Source: Burkholderiales bacterium
GTDB lineage: Bacteria > Pseudomonadota > Gammaproteobacteria > Burkholderiales > Burkholderiaceae_D
Direction: 5' to 3'
DNA: 64,000 nucleotides
NCBI GenBank assembly: GCA_016177875.1
Contig: JACOUL010000017.1
Location: 62,001 to 126,000, forward strand
Part shown: piece after piece, positions 16,694 to 25,570 of the stretch
Numbering within the stretch: the first letter of the stretch is position 1
Layout: every line of letters begins with the position of its first letter
The notes under the pieces: model-generated
The model's database searches: none
Told to the model about the DNA's origin: nothing
What the model saw: the letters and a program-made list of their open reading frames with translations, nothing else
Program-made: the position numbers and the translations under genes

Positions 16694-17506
16694 TTACATC
16701 TGGGCACGCAGACTCGCAAATACGGGACCGGTATCGGGACGCACGCCACGCCACACAAAAAATGCTTCAGCGGCTTGCTCGACTAACATGCCGAGCCCAT
16801 CACGCACCGTAGCGCCCTGCTGCGCAGCAAAGCGCATGAAAGCGGTCGGCTCTTTGCCGTACATCATGTCGTATGCCAAAGTCGATGCGGCAAACAAAGC
16901 CGGCGCTAACGGCGGCACGTCGTCATGCAAGCTGGCGGACGTGGCATTGATGACGAGATCGAACTGACCGGCAAGGCGGCTAAATTGGTCCGCATGCACG
17001 CGCCCATGCGACGCAAATTGATTTGCCAGTTCAAGGGCACGCTGCTCGGTGCGATTCGCGATCACAAGCTCGGCAGGCTGTTGCTGAAGTAAGGGTAAAA
17101 CAACGCCGCGCGCCGCCCCCCCTGCTCCCACCAGCAACACCCGTTTGCCGGACAAGATGAAACCGGCATTCCGCATGATATCGGTCACTAAGCCGATGCC
17201 ATCGGTATTGTCGCCGGCGATCTTGCCGCCGTTGAAGCTGAGCGTATTGACTGCGCCGGCAGCGCGTGCGCGCTCAGTCAGTTCGGTCGCAAGCGCGTAT
17301 GCTTCCAGCTTAAACGGGACGGTCACGTTGACGCCCTTACCGCCCTCGTTCACAAATTTCTGAACAGTCGCGGCAAAGCCTTCCAGGGGCGCAAGCAAGG
17401 CTTCATAACGAACGTCTTGCCCGGTCTGTCGGGCAAACTGCGTATGAATCGCCGGCGACTTGCTATGGGCGATCGGATTTCCAATGACGGCGTAACGATC
17501 GGTCAT
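16694..17506 (-). CDS. aroE: Shikimate dehydrogenase
   Basis: NADP-dependent reduction of 3-dehydroshikimate to shikimate in aromatic amino-acid synthesis. 270 residues starting [20 protein letters not shown], which is the substrate-binding loop (SKSP) at its usual N-terminal place. Catalytic Lys and Asp lie in [11 protein letters not shown] and GDNTDGIGL, and the nucleotide-binding loop is [16 protein letters not shown]. The ATG at 17506 is chosen because homology starts immediately there; a longer in-frame extension to 17692 is an artefact overlapping the TonB-like gene. One base separates it from that gene. AroQ, another enzyme of the pathway, is encoded at 24512. Confidence 0.96.
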   Translation of the reverse strand: MTDRYAVIGNPIAHSKSPAIHTQFARQTGQDVRYEALLAPLEGFAATVQKFVNEGGKGVNVTVPFKLEAYALATELTERARAAGAVNTLSFNGGKIAGDNTDGIGLVTDIMRNAGFILSGKRVLLVGAGGAARGVVLPLLQQQPAELVIANRTEQRALELANQFASHGRVHADQFSRLAGQFDLVINATSASLHDDVPPLAPALFAASTLAYDMMYGKEPTAFMRFAAQQGATVRDGLGMLVEQAAEAFFVWRGVRPDTGPVFASLRAQM

Positions 17507-17507
17507 A

Positions 17508-18401
17508 TCAATTCGGGCGCAATTCTGTTTCGAGCGCTTCTTCGCGAGTGAATTTGAAACGGGTATACACCACCCAGATATCGTCCTTACCCGAAGAGCG
17601 CATATTTTTGGGGAAATTCCCAAAGGGCGCCGATCGGCGCACGATGGCAATTGCTTTCTGATCCAGCGCCGGAATGCCGGAGGAATGCTCAATCATAGGG
17701 CCGCCTTCCTTCTCGTAGAGCGAGCCGTCATGAAAGATGGGAATGGAAACCACCAATTCACCATATAGCTTCTTTCCATCCTTATGCGGGAAGTTCAAGG
17801 TGCCGATCTTCTCGATACGCTGCTTAACGTTGTCGTAATAGATGGCGTAGCCGACTTCACGCGTGCTGGGGGTAATAAAGGTCTTCTTAGGCCGCTTATT
17901 CTCATCCTCGATACGCTTGGAAATTTCCGCTTCCTTACGGGCGAGGAATTTGGTGCTGTCGAGCGCATCCGAGCCATCGGGCTGTTGCGGCGCTTCTTTC
18001 GGCTTTTGGTTATCTGCGACGTTCGAGATAGCAAACGGTGTCTTTTTCTTGGTCAGTTGTTCCAACAGCTTACGCTGCTGCTCTTCCAATTCGACCTGGC
18101 GCCGCGTCGCCGCCTTGACGCTATCGCCATTTTCCAATTTCTGCATATCGGGCAACGGAGACTTGGCGCGGCCGGCATCGGCATTGCCGCCGCCGTCGAG
18201 ATTCGCTTGCGCTAAAGCGTCTGCCTTGAGCGGTTTTTTGTCATGCTTGGCATTGACCAGGACAACTTCCAATCCGGGATCGGCCGGCTTGAACTTGAAT
18301 TCGTCCGGCGATGTAAAGCGCACCGCCAGCAAAGCGACGTGCGCCAGCACTGAAACGGTGACCGCTATATATAACGGGAGATTTTGCGGATTAAGCTTCA
18401 C
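17508..18401 (-). CDS. TonB-family protein (energy transducer-like)
   Basis: 297 residues. N-terminal signal-anchor helix [18 protein letters not shown], which includes the SVLAH pattern common to TonB N-termini. A long Lys/Glu/Gln-rich periplasmic segment with a helix-forming stretch ([14 protein letters not shown]) follows. The C-terminal TonB-like domain is at about 190-290 ([20 protein letters not shown] ... [20 protein letters not shown]). TonB transmits inner-membrane proton-motive force to outer-membrane receptors; no ExbB/ExbD genes are next to it, so the partner is unknown. It lies downstream of the RNase II-family gene and directly upstream of aroE-mtgA. Confidence 0.85.
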   Translation of the reverse strand: MKLNPQNLPLYIAVTVSVLAHVALLAVRFTSPDEFKFKPADPGLEVVLVNAKHDKKPLKADALAQANLDGGGNADAGRAKSPLPDMQKLENGDSVKAATRRQVELEEQQRKLLEQLTKKKTPFAISNVADNQKPKEAPQQPDGSDALDSTKFLARKEAEISKRIEDENKRPKKTFITPSTREVGYAIYYDNVKQRIEKIGTLNFPHKDGKKLYGELVVSIPIFHDGSLYEKEGGPMIEHSSGIPALDQKAIAIVRRSAPFGNFPKNMRSSGKDDIWVVYTRFKFTREEALETELRPN

Positions 18402-18603
18402 GCAGACAGTCCAAGAGCTTCTAACATAATGGGACCAGTTCGGCTGGCTGCCACATGCGGATGGATGCTAGGCGCGCGACGCGCCAAGGGTAAATCCCCT
18501 TGGCAAGGAGTGCAACGACGCAAACGCCGCATTTGGCTGGCAGACGAACGGGTTTCATTGCGTTGGAAGCTCTAATAGTAGCGGGGCAATTGGAGCCCCG
18601 ATT
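18402..18603. other. Gene-free 202-bp gap with two inverted repeats
   Basis: Between the RNase II-family gene and the TonB-like gene. It holds a perfect 8-bp inverted repeat GCCAAGGG/CCCTTGGC at 18483-18504 (6-nt loop) and a 6-bp CGGGGC/GCCCCG hairpin near 18580-18598. Neither has a clear minus-strand T-run. No convincing ORF or promoter is seen. Confidence 0.5.
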
Positions 18604-20649
18604 TTACGATAATTGCTGCGCTGAATCTGTGGCAGTTGCGTCACTTGCTGCAGATATCGGATGTTCCGCTTGCTGTTCTGCCAACGCTTCCGAGGAAGGT
18701 TCGTCCGCCACCTCCTCATCCAACAGCTCTTCTGCCAGTGCTGCATCGGGAGTCGCCTGCACCACTTCGACCAAACGCGCCTCGACTGTCAAATCGACTT
18801 CGTCCCACCGCACCAGGTCCAGTTTTACCTGGCTGCCGCGTGGCGTCACCGGCATGCCGGGCAAGCGGATGATCAAGGGAATGTCAACCAAGCGGAGCAC
18901 TTCTTCCTTTAACACCACGGCGTCGACGCGCTTTGCCTCGTGCTGGGCCAGCCAGCGCAGACACCAGTAGCGCTCCATCGTGGTTTGAACGTCGGCGTAA
19001 GCGGTATAAGCCGCGTCGAATGCGGACACGATAGCGAACAAATCCGCATCCTTCGGCTTGAAGGGAGCGGCCAGCGGGGCGGTGACGCCGTGTTCAACGC
19101 ACGCCAGGATTTGCCACTGATTGACCAAATCGGTGTAACGACGCAGCGGAGAGGTGCTCCACGCATATTGATCCACACCCAGCCCCTGATGCGGCGCGGC
19201 GTGCGTCAGCATGCGTACTTGCATTTTCGCGGCCCAGCCGTTGCCCGCCCCCTGAGAACGATAAATGCCGGGGATGCCGTGCTCATGCATCAGCTTGCCC
19301 CAAGAGCTGTTCGCGAAGATCATCAGCTCGGCGACTATTTTGTCCAAGGGCGCACCGCGCTTGCGGCGCACGATGTTGACGATGTCGTCTTCGACATAAA
19401 AATTGAAATCGACGCGGTTGGTTTGCTCGGGCTTTAATCCAAAACTTTCGCGTTTTGCCATGCGTCCTTTTTCCAGCACTTGTGCCCACTGCCACAAAAG
19501 AGCGATTTCTTCCTTAAATGGATAGTCGCCGCTGCCCGCCGCCAAAGCGTCTTCGGTCACCAGATCGTCCAGGTCGTTGTGACGCAAATTGGAAGCCATC
19601 GGAACACGTTCTGCCCGAGTTTCGGTCGCCAGAACACGCCAATCATTGGTATCGACCGTGGCATACAAGGACACGGCAGGGCAAGTCTTGCCTTCAGCCA
19701 AGGTATAAGCATTGACCACCTCGTCGGGCAGCATCGTGATTTTTTCGCCCGGCATATACACCGTCGACAAGCGTTGCCGCGCGACGGCGTCGATAGCGTC
19801 ATCGCGTTTGATCGCCAAACCGGGCGCAGCAATGTGAATACCGATTCTCGCATTGCCGTCCGCGAGCCTCACCACGGAAAAAGCATCGTCGATTTCCGTG
19901 GTGGTGACATCGTCGATTGAAAATGCTTGGACGTCCGCCACCGGCAATTCCTGCGCGGCGGGCGGCGCAAGCTTGGGGAAACCGGTGCCTTTCGGGAAAT
20001 GCTCGAACAGGAAGCGCGATAAATGCAGTTCTTTCGGCGACCGTACGCCGCCCGCTTCCAGCATCAAGCGCTGCGGCGCAGTCTGCAACTCTGCGCATGC
20101 GACTTCCAGTGCCTTGTATTCGATACTGTTCTTATCCGGCTTGAATAGCAGCTGCAACACCAGCGGCTTCATCGCTTCAGGCAGCCGATGCGATTTTAAT
20201 TCTTCGACATACTGCGCCTGGATAAGCGCTTGCTGACGCTTCTTTTCCAATCCAGCCAGAGCCGCTTTAAGTGAAGCTTCGGGCGCCGCTTTGTAGCGAC
20301 CGCGACCCTTGCGATAAAAATACATCGGCGCGCCGTGCAAGCGCAGCAGCAAACCTGCGGCTTCAACAGCTTGAGCCGCATGGCCGAAATACTCGGCGCC
20401 CAGTTCGGCGAAACCGAATTCTTCTTGACCCGCCACCTCCCACAAAAAATCGAGGTCGATATCCTCAGCGAGAACCTGCGCATCGATCAGCAATTGCGCA
20501 GGTTCCGGCGAGCCGAATTGCAGCAACACATCCTTGGCCTTGACCTTGGTGCGTTTGCCGCTCGCCAATTCGACTTGATAGGCCTCGCCTTGTTGAGACA
20601 GGACCGTGCCCGCCTTAAAATCGCCCGATTCTTCGAAAAATAAATTCAT
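18604..20649 (-). CDS. RNB-domain exoribonuclease (RNase II/R family)
   Basis: 681 residues. The catalytic RNB domain starts near residue 235 with AFSIDDVTTTEIDDAFSV, which carries the clustered Mg-binding aspartates, then GIHIAAPG and LSTVYMPGEKITMLP. The N-terminal part (about 1-220) has a small beta-barrel-like start and a helical region, unlike the two cold-shock domains of E. coli RNase II/R. After RNB, SQVKLDLVRWDEVDLTVEAR looks like a reduced S1-type barrel, followed by an acidic Ala/Glu/Ser tail. It is expected to degrade single-stranded RNA 3' to 5'. It does not fit classical rnb or rnr closely, so no symbol is given. It follows ubiC with 2 bp between. Confidence 0.9.
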   Translation of the reverse strand: MNLFFEESGDFKAGTVLSQQGEAYQVELASGKRTKVKAKDVLLQFGSPEPAQLLIDAQVLAEDIDLDFLWEVAGQEEFGFAELGAEYFGHAAQAVEAAGLLLRLHGAPMYFYRKGRGRYKAAPEASLKAALAGLEKKRQQALIQAQYVEELKSHRLPEAMKPLVLQLLFKPDKNSIEYKALEVACAELQTAPQRLMLEAGGVRSPKELHLSRFLFEHFPKGTGFPKLAPPAAQELPVADVQAFSIDDVTTTEIDDAFSVVRLADGNARIGIHIAAPGLAIKRDDAIDAVARQRLSTVYMPGEKITMLPDEVVNAYTLAEGKTCPAVSLYATVDTNDWRVLATETRAERVPMASNLRHNDLDDLVTEDALAAGSGDYPFKEEIALLWQWAQVLEKGRMAKRESFGLKPEQTNRVDFNFYVEDDIVNIVRRKRGAPLDKIVAELMIFANSSWGKLMHEHGIPGIYRSQGAGNGWAAKMQVRMLTHAAPHQGLGVDQYAWSTSPLRRYTDLVNQWQILACVEHGVTAPLAAPFKPKDADLFAIVSAFDAAYTAYADVQTTMERYWCLRWLAQHEAKRVDAVVLKEEVLRLVDIPLIIRLPGMPVTPRGSQVKLDLVRWDEVDLTVEARLVEVVQATPDAALAEELLDEEVADEPSSEALAEQQAEHPISAASDATATDSAQQLS

Positions 20650-20651
20650 TG

Positions 20652-21224
20652 TTATTCGCTTATACGTGCCGACAGCCGACTAATTTGCGGCAAAAAAACT
20701 TCGGTTACCAAAAGCACGCCTCTTTTCCTCTTATATAGACAGCGGCGCGCATATAAAGGCGCATCAAATTGCTGAACGCCGGTGGCCCGCGCAGCGCGGC
20801 GCACCAAGGGATGCGTCGCTTGCAGGCGAGCGAATTGCATGTCGCCTCTTATTACCCGAGGGTCGCCAAATAATGTCGTCCCGAGCGAACGGTCTCCGAG
20901 TCTTCCAAAAAAAGGCCAATCGGATGCCGTAGCGGATAGCGGCACGACCGTATGGGCAAACACCATCGGGCACAGATCGCAATGCAGTAATACTTCGCGT
21001 TCTTGCACTTGGATACGGCGTGCAAGGCCGACCGCGGCAACTTCGTCCGCAAGACAATATCCACGCTCTTGACGCAAGCGTTGCACCCGAAATTCCCGCG
21101 TGCGCATGGCGAGCTTTTGCGTCAAAGAAGCACGATCCACCAACCAATGGCGCAATTCTTGCGGCGAGTTAACGCCGTGCACGTTGTTGAACCAGCGTGC
21201 ATGCCGTAAGGCGAGGAATTTCAT
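20652..21224 (-). CDS. ubiC: Chorismate--pyruvate lyase
   Basis: About 190 residues. UbiC splits chorismate into 4-hydroxybenzoate and pyruvate, the first step of ubiquinone synthesis. The pattern WLVDRASLTQKLAMRTREFR resembles the UbiC N-terminal region (W..D.gSLT..L...), and REVLLHCDLCPMVFAHTVVP fits the family's R-V-L......FARTV/I segment. The C-terminal LGTTLFGDPRVIRGDMQFAR matches LG..LF.dp.v.R....a. Start MKFLALRHARW at 21224 is chosen because homology starts there. It overlaps the stop of the esterase gene by 4 bp (ATGA), so translation is coupled. Confidence 0.88.
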   Translation of the reverse strand: MKFLALRHARWFNNVHGVNSPQELRHWLVDRASLTQKLAMRTREFRVQRLRQERGYCLADEVAAVGLARRIQVQEREVLLHCDLCPMVFAHTVVPLSATASDWPFFGRLGDRSLGTTLFGDPRVIRGDMQFARLQATHPLVRRAARATGVQQFDAPLYARRCLYKRKRGVLLVTEVFLPQISRLSARISE

Positions 21225-21802
21225 TTCGCCGCTCCCTTCACGCCGCAAAATACCAATACGTCGTCAAGGTATCGCTCAAAGTCGGACAGGGCGTGGTCGC
21301 TGCCGCTCACGACCCGTTGGCGCGCGCCGAGATAATGCGCCGTCATCTCGCGCCAATCAAGCACTTCGTCGCCGGTGGCGGCTATTAAATAGTAGCGCTC
21401 CGGTTGGGTAATCCGCTCCACCTCGAGCAGCCGCAACTCGTCGATGTATTCACGCTTGAATTCAAACGGCGCATCGGAATGGTATTCCGTCGTCACGCCG
21501 ACATATTTATCCAGGTCGCGCGGCGGCTTCACCGCAGGATTCAAGAGCACGGCGCGGCAACCAGTCTGCTCGGCCAACCACGTGGCGTAATAACCGCCCA
21601 ACGATGAACCGATCACGGTGGATTCTGCCGCGCCGCCCTTACTTAATAAGTCCAGGGCAAGCGCCGCCGCCTGTTTGGGCGATGCCGGCAAATGCGGACA
21701 GACATAATCGCTGCCCCGACCTAGCGCCTGCAACTGCGTCCCCATCATACGTGCTTTACATGATTGCGGAGAAGATCGGAAACCGTGAAGGTACAAGATC
21801 AT
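21221..21802 (-). CDS. YqiA-type alpha/beta-hydrolase (putative esterase)
   Basis: 193 residues. The N-terminal strand-turn MILYLHGFRSSPQSCKARMM is characteristic of the YqiA/UPF0227 esterases. The nucleophile elbow is VIGSSLGGYYATWLAE. The acid is probably in ATGDEVLDW, and the catalytic His in SGSDHALSDFERYLDDVL. Substrate unknown; the family hydrolyses short acyl esters in vitro. The gene starts inside the stop of mpl (ATGA overlap) and overlaps ubiC, placing it in an mpl-esterase-ubiC-RNase chain of tightly packed minus-strand genes. Confidence 0.92.
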   Translation of the reverse strand: MILYLHGFRSSPQSCKARMMGTQLQALGRGSDYVCPHLPASPKQAAALALDLLSKGGAAESTVIGSSLGGYYATWLAEQTGCRAVLLNPAVKPPRDLDKYVGVTTEYHSDAPFEFKREYIDELRLLEVERITQPERYYLIAATGDEVLDWREMTAHYLGARQRVVSGSDHALSDFERYLDDVLVFCGVKGAAK

Positions 21803-23175
21803 TGAGCAAGCGCATCCAGAATCTTTTGATGGACGCCGCCGAACCCCCCGTTGCTCATTGCCAGAATATGATCACCGGGCCGCGCAGCCTTGGCGACAGC
21901 GGCCACCAATGCATCAAGCGCATCAAACGCCTGGGCCTTTTTGCCAAGCGGCGCCAGCGCGGCGCCAAGATCCCAGCCCAATCCTTCCTTGCCGCTCCCT
22001 TTGGCACCATAGCCGAATACCAGATCGGCATCCGCCAAGCTGCCCGGCAAAGCTTCCTTCATCGTTCCCAATTTCATCGTATTGGAGCGCGGCTCCAATA
22101 CCGCCAAAATGCGCGCCTTACCTACTTTCTTGCGCAAGCCCGCCACCGTCGTGGCGATAGCCGTCGGATGATGCGCGAAATCGTCATACACCGTAATTTG
22201 CTTGACTACACCGCGCACTTCCATGCGCCGACGCACATTCTCGAAGCGCGACAGCGATTCGATCGCTTGCGCAGCCGGCACACCAGCATGGCGTGCCGCG
22301 GCGATCGCCGCCAAACCGTTCATGCGGTTGTGCGCGCCGGTTAATGCCCAATGGACAGTGCCTTGTTTTGCGCCATTGAAGATGACGTCGAAGCTGTCAT
22401 CTTCATGCTCAACCAGCGACCAGCCTGATTCCCTCGCGCCGCCGAAAAATTCCTTCTCACTCCAACAACCGCGCGCCAACACCCGCTCCAGCGAGCTTTC
22501 GGCGCCATTAACAATCAAGCGGCCCACGCCGGGAACGGTACGCACCAAGTGATGAAATTGCGTTTCGATCGCCGCCAAATCCGGAAAAATGTCGGCATGA
22601 TCGTATTCCAAGTTATTGAGAATCGCGGTCTTGGCGTGGTAGTGCACGAACTTGCTGCGTTTGTCGAAGAACGCCGTATCGTACTCGTCAGCCTCGATCA
22701 CAAAAAAGGAGGAATCGGTCTTGCCCGACAAGCGTGCCGAAATGCCGAAGTTCATCGGCACGCCGCCGATCAAGAAACCCGGATGATATCCGGCATCTTC
22801 TAGCAACCAAGCCAGCATTGATGAAGTGGTGGTCTTGCCGTGGGTGCCAGCCGCCGCCAATACCCATTTGCCGCGCAGAATATGCTCGCCGATCCACTGC
22901 GGTCCCGAAGTGTAGGACAAACCGCGATTGAGAATTTCTTCCATTAGCGGATTGCCGCGCGAGACGACATTGCCCACCACGAACAAATCCGGCTGCAGCT
23001 TAATTTGGTCCGGGTCGAAGCCTTCAATTAACTCGATCCCTTGCGCCTGAAGCTGAGTGCTCATCGGCGGATAGACGTTGGCATCGCAACCGGTGACTTT
23101 ATGTCCGGCCTCTTTGGCCAGAACGGCAAGGCCGCCCATGAAAGTGCCGCAAATGCCGAGAATATGAATATGCAT
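21799..23175 (-). CDS. mpl: UDP-N-acetylmuramate:L-alanyl-gamma-D-glutamyl-meso-diaminopimelate ligase
   Basis: Recycles the murein tripeptide by joining it to UDP-MurNAc (ATP-dependent) in the cytoplasm. About 458 residues of the Mur ligase family. The N-terminal loop is IHILGICGTFMGGLAVLA (Mpl has GICGTFMGG where MurC has G.GG.GMSG). The P-loop is AAAGTHGKTTTSSMLAWLLE, with EADEYDTAFFDKRSKFVHY and a C-terminal domain with YDDFAHHPTAIATT and EPRSNTMK. Start MHIHILG at 23175 is preferred over one three codons upstream. AmpD, which acts in the same recycling route, is encoded at 36913. Confidence 0.96.
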   Translation of the reverse strand: MHIHILGICGTFMGGLAVLAKEAGHKVTGCDANVYPPMSTQLQAQGIELIEGFDPDQIKLQPDLFVVGNVVSRGNPLMEEILNRGLSYTSGPQWIGEHILRGKWVLAAAGTHGKTTTSSMLAWLLEDAGYHPGFLIGGVPMNFGISARLSGKTDSSFFVIEADEYDTAFFDKRSKFVHYHAKTAILNNLEYDHADIFPDLAAIETQFHHLVRTVPGVGRLIVNGAESSLERVLARGCWSEKEFFGGARESGWSLVEHEDDSFDVIFNGAKQGTVHWALTGAHNRMNGLAAIAAARHAGVPAAQAIESLSRFENVRRRMEVRGVVKQITVYDDFAHHPTAIATTVAGLRKKVGKARILAVLEPRSNTMKLGTMKEALPGSLADADLVFGYGAKGSGKEGLGWDLGAALAPLGKKAQAFDALDALVAAVAKAARPGDHILAMSNGGFGGVHQKILDALAQ

Positions 23176-23300
23176 GTTTACCAATACGTGCCGCGCTGGG
23201 CAGCGTCATCGCGCCATCCGCGTCAGCGATCTAAAATAGAATATGGAATTTTACCCGACCCACCGCTGCTTAATCGGCGGTTTGGGCACCTTCATGCGCC

Positions 23301-23912
23301 ATGGCATCCAATTTTTCTACCGATAGCGACTTACTGCGCGCGGAAATTGCCGCAGCCGCCGCGCGCATGATTGCGGAAGATGGCGCCGATTACAGTACGG
23401 CAAAGCGAAAAGCGGCCAAGCAAATTTTGGGAAACCATAAAGCGCGGGGCGATGTTTTGCCAGACAATGCGCAAATTGAAGAAGAAGTGCGCCGCTATAA
23501 CGAACTATTTTTTAGCGATACTCAGCCGGTTCGGCTATTGCATTTACGTAAATTGGCTTTGCAATTGATGCGCGAGCTGGCGCAATTTCAACCTTATCTT
23601 ACGGGCGCCGTATTAAATGGAACGGCGGGCGAACATTCCGATATTCACTTGCACTTGTTTGCCGATAGTCCCAAGGATGTGGAAATCTATTTATTAAATA
23701 AAAATATCCCATTCGAAGTCAGTGAAGCGCCGCATCACAATACTCGCAGGGACGCGGTAGAAATCCTCAGCTTCTTCTGGCAACGTGAAGGCGTCCATCT
23801 ACATCTCTATTCTTATGAAGATTTGCGCATGCCTAAGAGCATAGGCGGCAAGCTGGAACGAGCCGACGCAATCGAGGTAGAAAGTCTGATTCAAGAAAGC
23901 GAACCTGTATGA
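23301..23912 (+). CDS. Unrecognised protein, possible degenerate nucleotidyltransferase fold
   Basis: 203 residues; no family I can name with confidence. The N-terminal ~65 residues are helical and charged (AEIAAAAARMIAEDGADYST ... KRKAAKQIL), followed by LHLRKLALQLMRELAQFQPY. The middle GAVLNGTAGEHSDIHLHLFA has the spacing of the nucleotidyltransferase signature (hG[GST]x9-13Dh[DE]h), but the second acidic residue is His. The rest is alpha/beta (VEIYLLNKNIPFEV, VHLHLYSYEDLR). No signal peptide or membrane helix. It is divergent from mpl with a 125-bp gap, and its 3' end overlaps the TlpA-like gene by 4 bp, so the two are translationally coupled. The function is open; the fold guess is inference. 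Confidence 0.8.
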   Translation: MASNFSTDSDLLRAEIAAAAARMIAEDGADYSTAKRKAAKQILGNHKARGDVLPDNAQIEEEVRRYNELFFSDTQPVRLLHLRKLALQLMRELAQFQPYLTGAVLNGTAGEHSDIHLHLFADSPKDVEIYLLNKNIPFEVSEAPHHNTRRDAVEILSFFWQREGVHLHLYSYEDLRMPKSIGGKLERADAIEVESLIQESEPV

Positions 23913-24430
23913 AGAAAGAATACTGGCTGGGGACTACCGTCGCGCTGTTATTTATCGTTATCGGACTTGTATTTGGCTTAAAGAAGCAGGAAACCGCCGT
24001 AAATTCAGCCAGTCCCGGCACTTTTTTGCTTGCGCAAAGCCTTCCCGATCTGAACGGCAAGTCGCAGGCCTTAGCCCAATGGAAAGGAAAAACCATCGTG
24101 GCCAACTTTTGGGCGACATGGTGCCCTCCATGTATTGAGGAAATGCCAGAACTTTCCGCTTTACAAGAAGAAGGCAAGGCCAAAAACATTCAAATTATAG
24201 GGATCGGCATTGATTCCGTCGACAAAATACAAGAATTTTCTTATAAGCACAAAATTTCTTACCCTTTGTACGTTGCCGGTATGCAAGGCGCTGAACTTGC
24301 GAAAGAGATGGGAAATTCCAAAGGGGGGCTACCGTTCACCTTGCTCATTACTCCTGACGGGCAAGTAAAAAGAACTTATACCGGGCGGCTTGACATGACC
24401 GGCTTACGCCGCGATCTTGGCCTACCCTAG
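23909..24430 (+). CDS. TlpA-like membrane-anchored thiol:disulfide oxidoreductase
   Basis: 173 residues. An N-terminal membrane anchor (YWLGTTVALLFIVIGLVFGL) is followed by a periplasmic thioredoxin fold. The active site is ANFWATWCPPCIEEMPELSA with the redox pair at Cys72 and Cys75. The cis-Pro region is GGLPFTLLITPDGQV. Such proteins reduce apo-cytochrome c or other periplasmic thiols. The gene overlaps the stop of the upstream unknown protein (ATGA). A YpjD/CcsA-like membrane protein is encoded 16 kb away, but a functional link is only a guess. Confidence 0.93.
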   Translation: MKKEYWLGTTVALLFIVIGLVFGLKKQETAVNSASPGTFLLAQSLPDLNGKSQALAQWKGKTIVANFWATWCPPCIEEMPELSALQEEGKAKNIQIIGIGIDSVDKIQEFSYKHKISYPLYVAGMQGAELAKEMGNSKGGLPFTLLITPDGQVKRTYTGRLDMTGLRRDLGLP

Positions 24431-24511
24431 CAAAATCATTATTTTCCCTTGCCAATCTTGCCCATTTAACGGCAAAATGCGCCCATCCTCGTCAAACAAA
24501 GCGGTAAAGCG

Positions 24512-24949
24512 ATGGCAACCCATCTCCTCTTGCTTAACGGTCCGAATCTCAATTTGCTCGGCACACGTGAGCCTGCCGTATATGGCGCGACGACTTTGGG
24601 AGAAATTGAACAAGCCGCAGTTGCGCAAGCTCAAGCTGCGAATGCCAAGCTAGCTTGCTTTCAGAGCAATCACGAAGGTGCCCTGATTGACCGCATTCAA
24701 GCAGCTAAAGCAGAAAATATAGACGCTATTATTATTAATCCGGGTGGCTTGACTCATACCAGCATTGCTTTGCGCGATGCCTTGGCTGGCGTGGCAATTC
24801 CTTTCATTGAAGTTCATCTCTCCAACGTTCACCAACGCGAAACATTTCGACATCACTCCTATTTATCTGAAATCGCGCAAGGCGTGATTTGCGGACTAGG
24901 CGCCGAAGGTTACCGCTTCGCAATTGATTTTGCGCTTAAAAAGCTTTAA
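24512..24949 (+). CDS. aroQ: 3-Dehydroquinate dehydratase, type II
   Basis: 145 residues. Converts 3-dehydroquinate to 3-dehydroshikimate. The N-terminal [20 protein letters not shown] carries the catalytic flexible-loop Arg and Tyr, [16 protein letters not shown] is the substrate-binding segment, [18 protein letters not shown] follows, and [20 protein letters not shown] contains the catalytic His. The family is dodecameric. It lies 81 bp after the TlpA-like gene and directly upstream of accBC, the usual betaproteobacterial order aroQ-accB-accC-prmA. Confidence 0.97.
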   Translation: MATHLLLLNGPNLNLLGTREPAVYGATTLGEIEQAAVAQAQAANAKLACFQSNHEGALIDRIQAAKAENIDAIIINPGGLTHTSIALRDALAGVAIPFIEVHLSNVHQRETFRHHSYLSEIAQGVICGLGAEGYRFAIDFALKKL

Positions 24950-24969
24950 ATCTCATTAATTCCTAATAT

Positions 24970-24999
24970 TTGCCGCGAATCGCCTTATAATTGCGGCAA
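24970..24999 (+). promoter_or_regulatory. Inverted repeat around a -10-like TATAAT upstream of accB
   Basis: TTGCCGC (24970-24976) and GCGGCAA (24993-24999) form a perfect 7-bp inverted repeat with a 16-bp spacer. A consensus -10 hexamer TATAAT (24986-24991) lies inside the spacer. The accB ATG is at 25030. No good -35 hexamer is visible at 16-18 bp, which fits an activated or repressed promoter; the palindrome is a candidate operator. Confidence 0.5.
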
Positions 25000-25029
25000 C
25001 CTTAAATTGAGTCATTTCAAGGATAACGC

Positions 25030-25494
25030 ATGGATCTCAGAAAACTGAAGACATTGATTGACTTGGTCGCTGAATCAAGTATCGCCGAATTGGAAGTCAC
25101 CGAAGGCGAAAGCAAGGTACGCATCGTCAAATCCGGAATGGCCATGCCGCAAAGTCAGGTCGTCATGATGCAGCCGCAACATGCGCCGATGGCCAACGCT
25201 GCTGCCATGCCTGCTGCCGCAGCTTCCGCCGCGCCTTTAGCGCCCCCCGAAGTGCCGAGTGGCCATATAGTTAAATCGCCAATGGTCGGCACCTTCTATC
25301 GTGCGTCGGCACCCGGCGCACCTTCATTCGTGGAAGTCGGATCAAGCGTGAAAGAAGGCGATACGCTTTGTATTATCGAAGCCATGAAACTATTAAATGA
25401 AATCGATGCCGACGTTTCCGGCGTCGTTAAACAAATCCTGGTAGAAAACGGCCAACCGGTCGAATTCGGTCAGCCCCTGTTCGTGATCGGTTAA
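25030..25494 (+). CDS. accB: Biotin carboxyl carrier protein of acetyl-CoA carboxylase
   Basis: 154 residues. The N-terminal domain [20 protein letters not shown] is typical of AccB, then an Ala/Pro/Met-rich flexible linker (about 36-75), then the biotinyl domain. The biotin acceptor is Lys120 in [13 protein letters not shown]. The product carries biotin between biotin carboxylase and the carboxyltransferase in fatty-acid synthesis. It is followed by accC after 76 bp; that gap holds a small ACCGAA/TTCGGT hairpin (25516-25530). An inverted repeat overlaps the likely promoter. Confidence 0.97.
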   Translation: MDLRKLKTLIDLVAESSIAELEVTEGESKVRIVKSGMAMPQSQVVMMQPQHAPMANAAAMPAAAASAAPLAPPEVPSGHIVKSPMVGTFYRASAPGAPSFVEVGSSVKEGDTLCIIEAMKLLNEIDADVSGVVKQILVENGQPVEFGQPLFVIG

Positions 25495-25570
25495 GTGCAA
25501 TACATATGGCGGCGCACCGAAGCATTCGGTCCGGCCAGTTTGCATATCGTCGATAAACTAGCTTATAACT

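Noticed and set aside
18421..18558. Minus-strand ORF of about 45 codons in the RNase-TonB gap
   Set aside because: No ribosome site, Arg/Trp-rich composition, and it overlaps inverted repeats; nothing supports translation.
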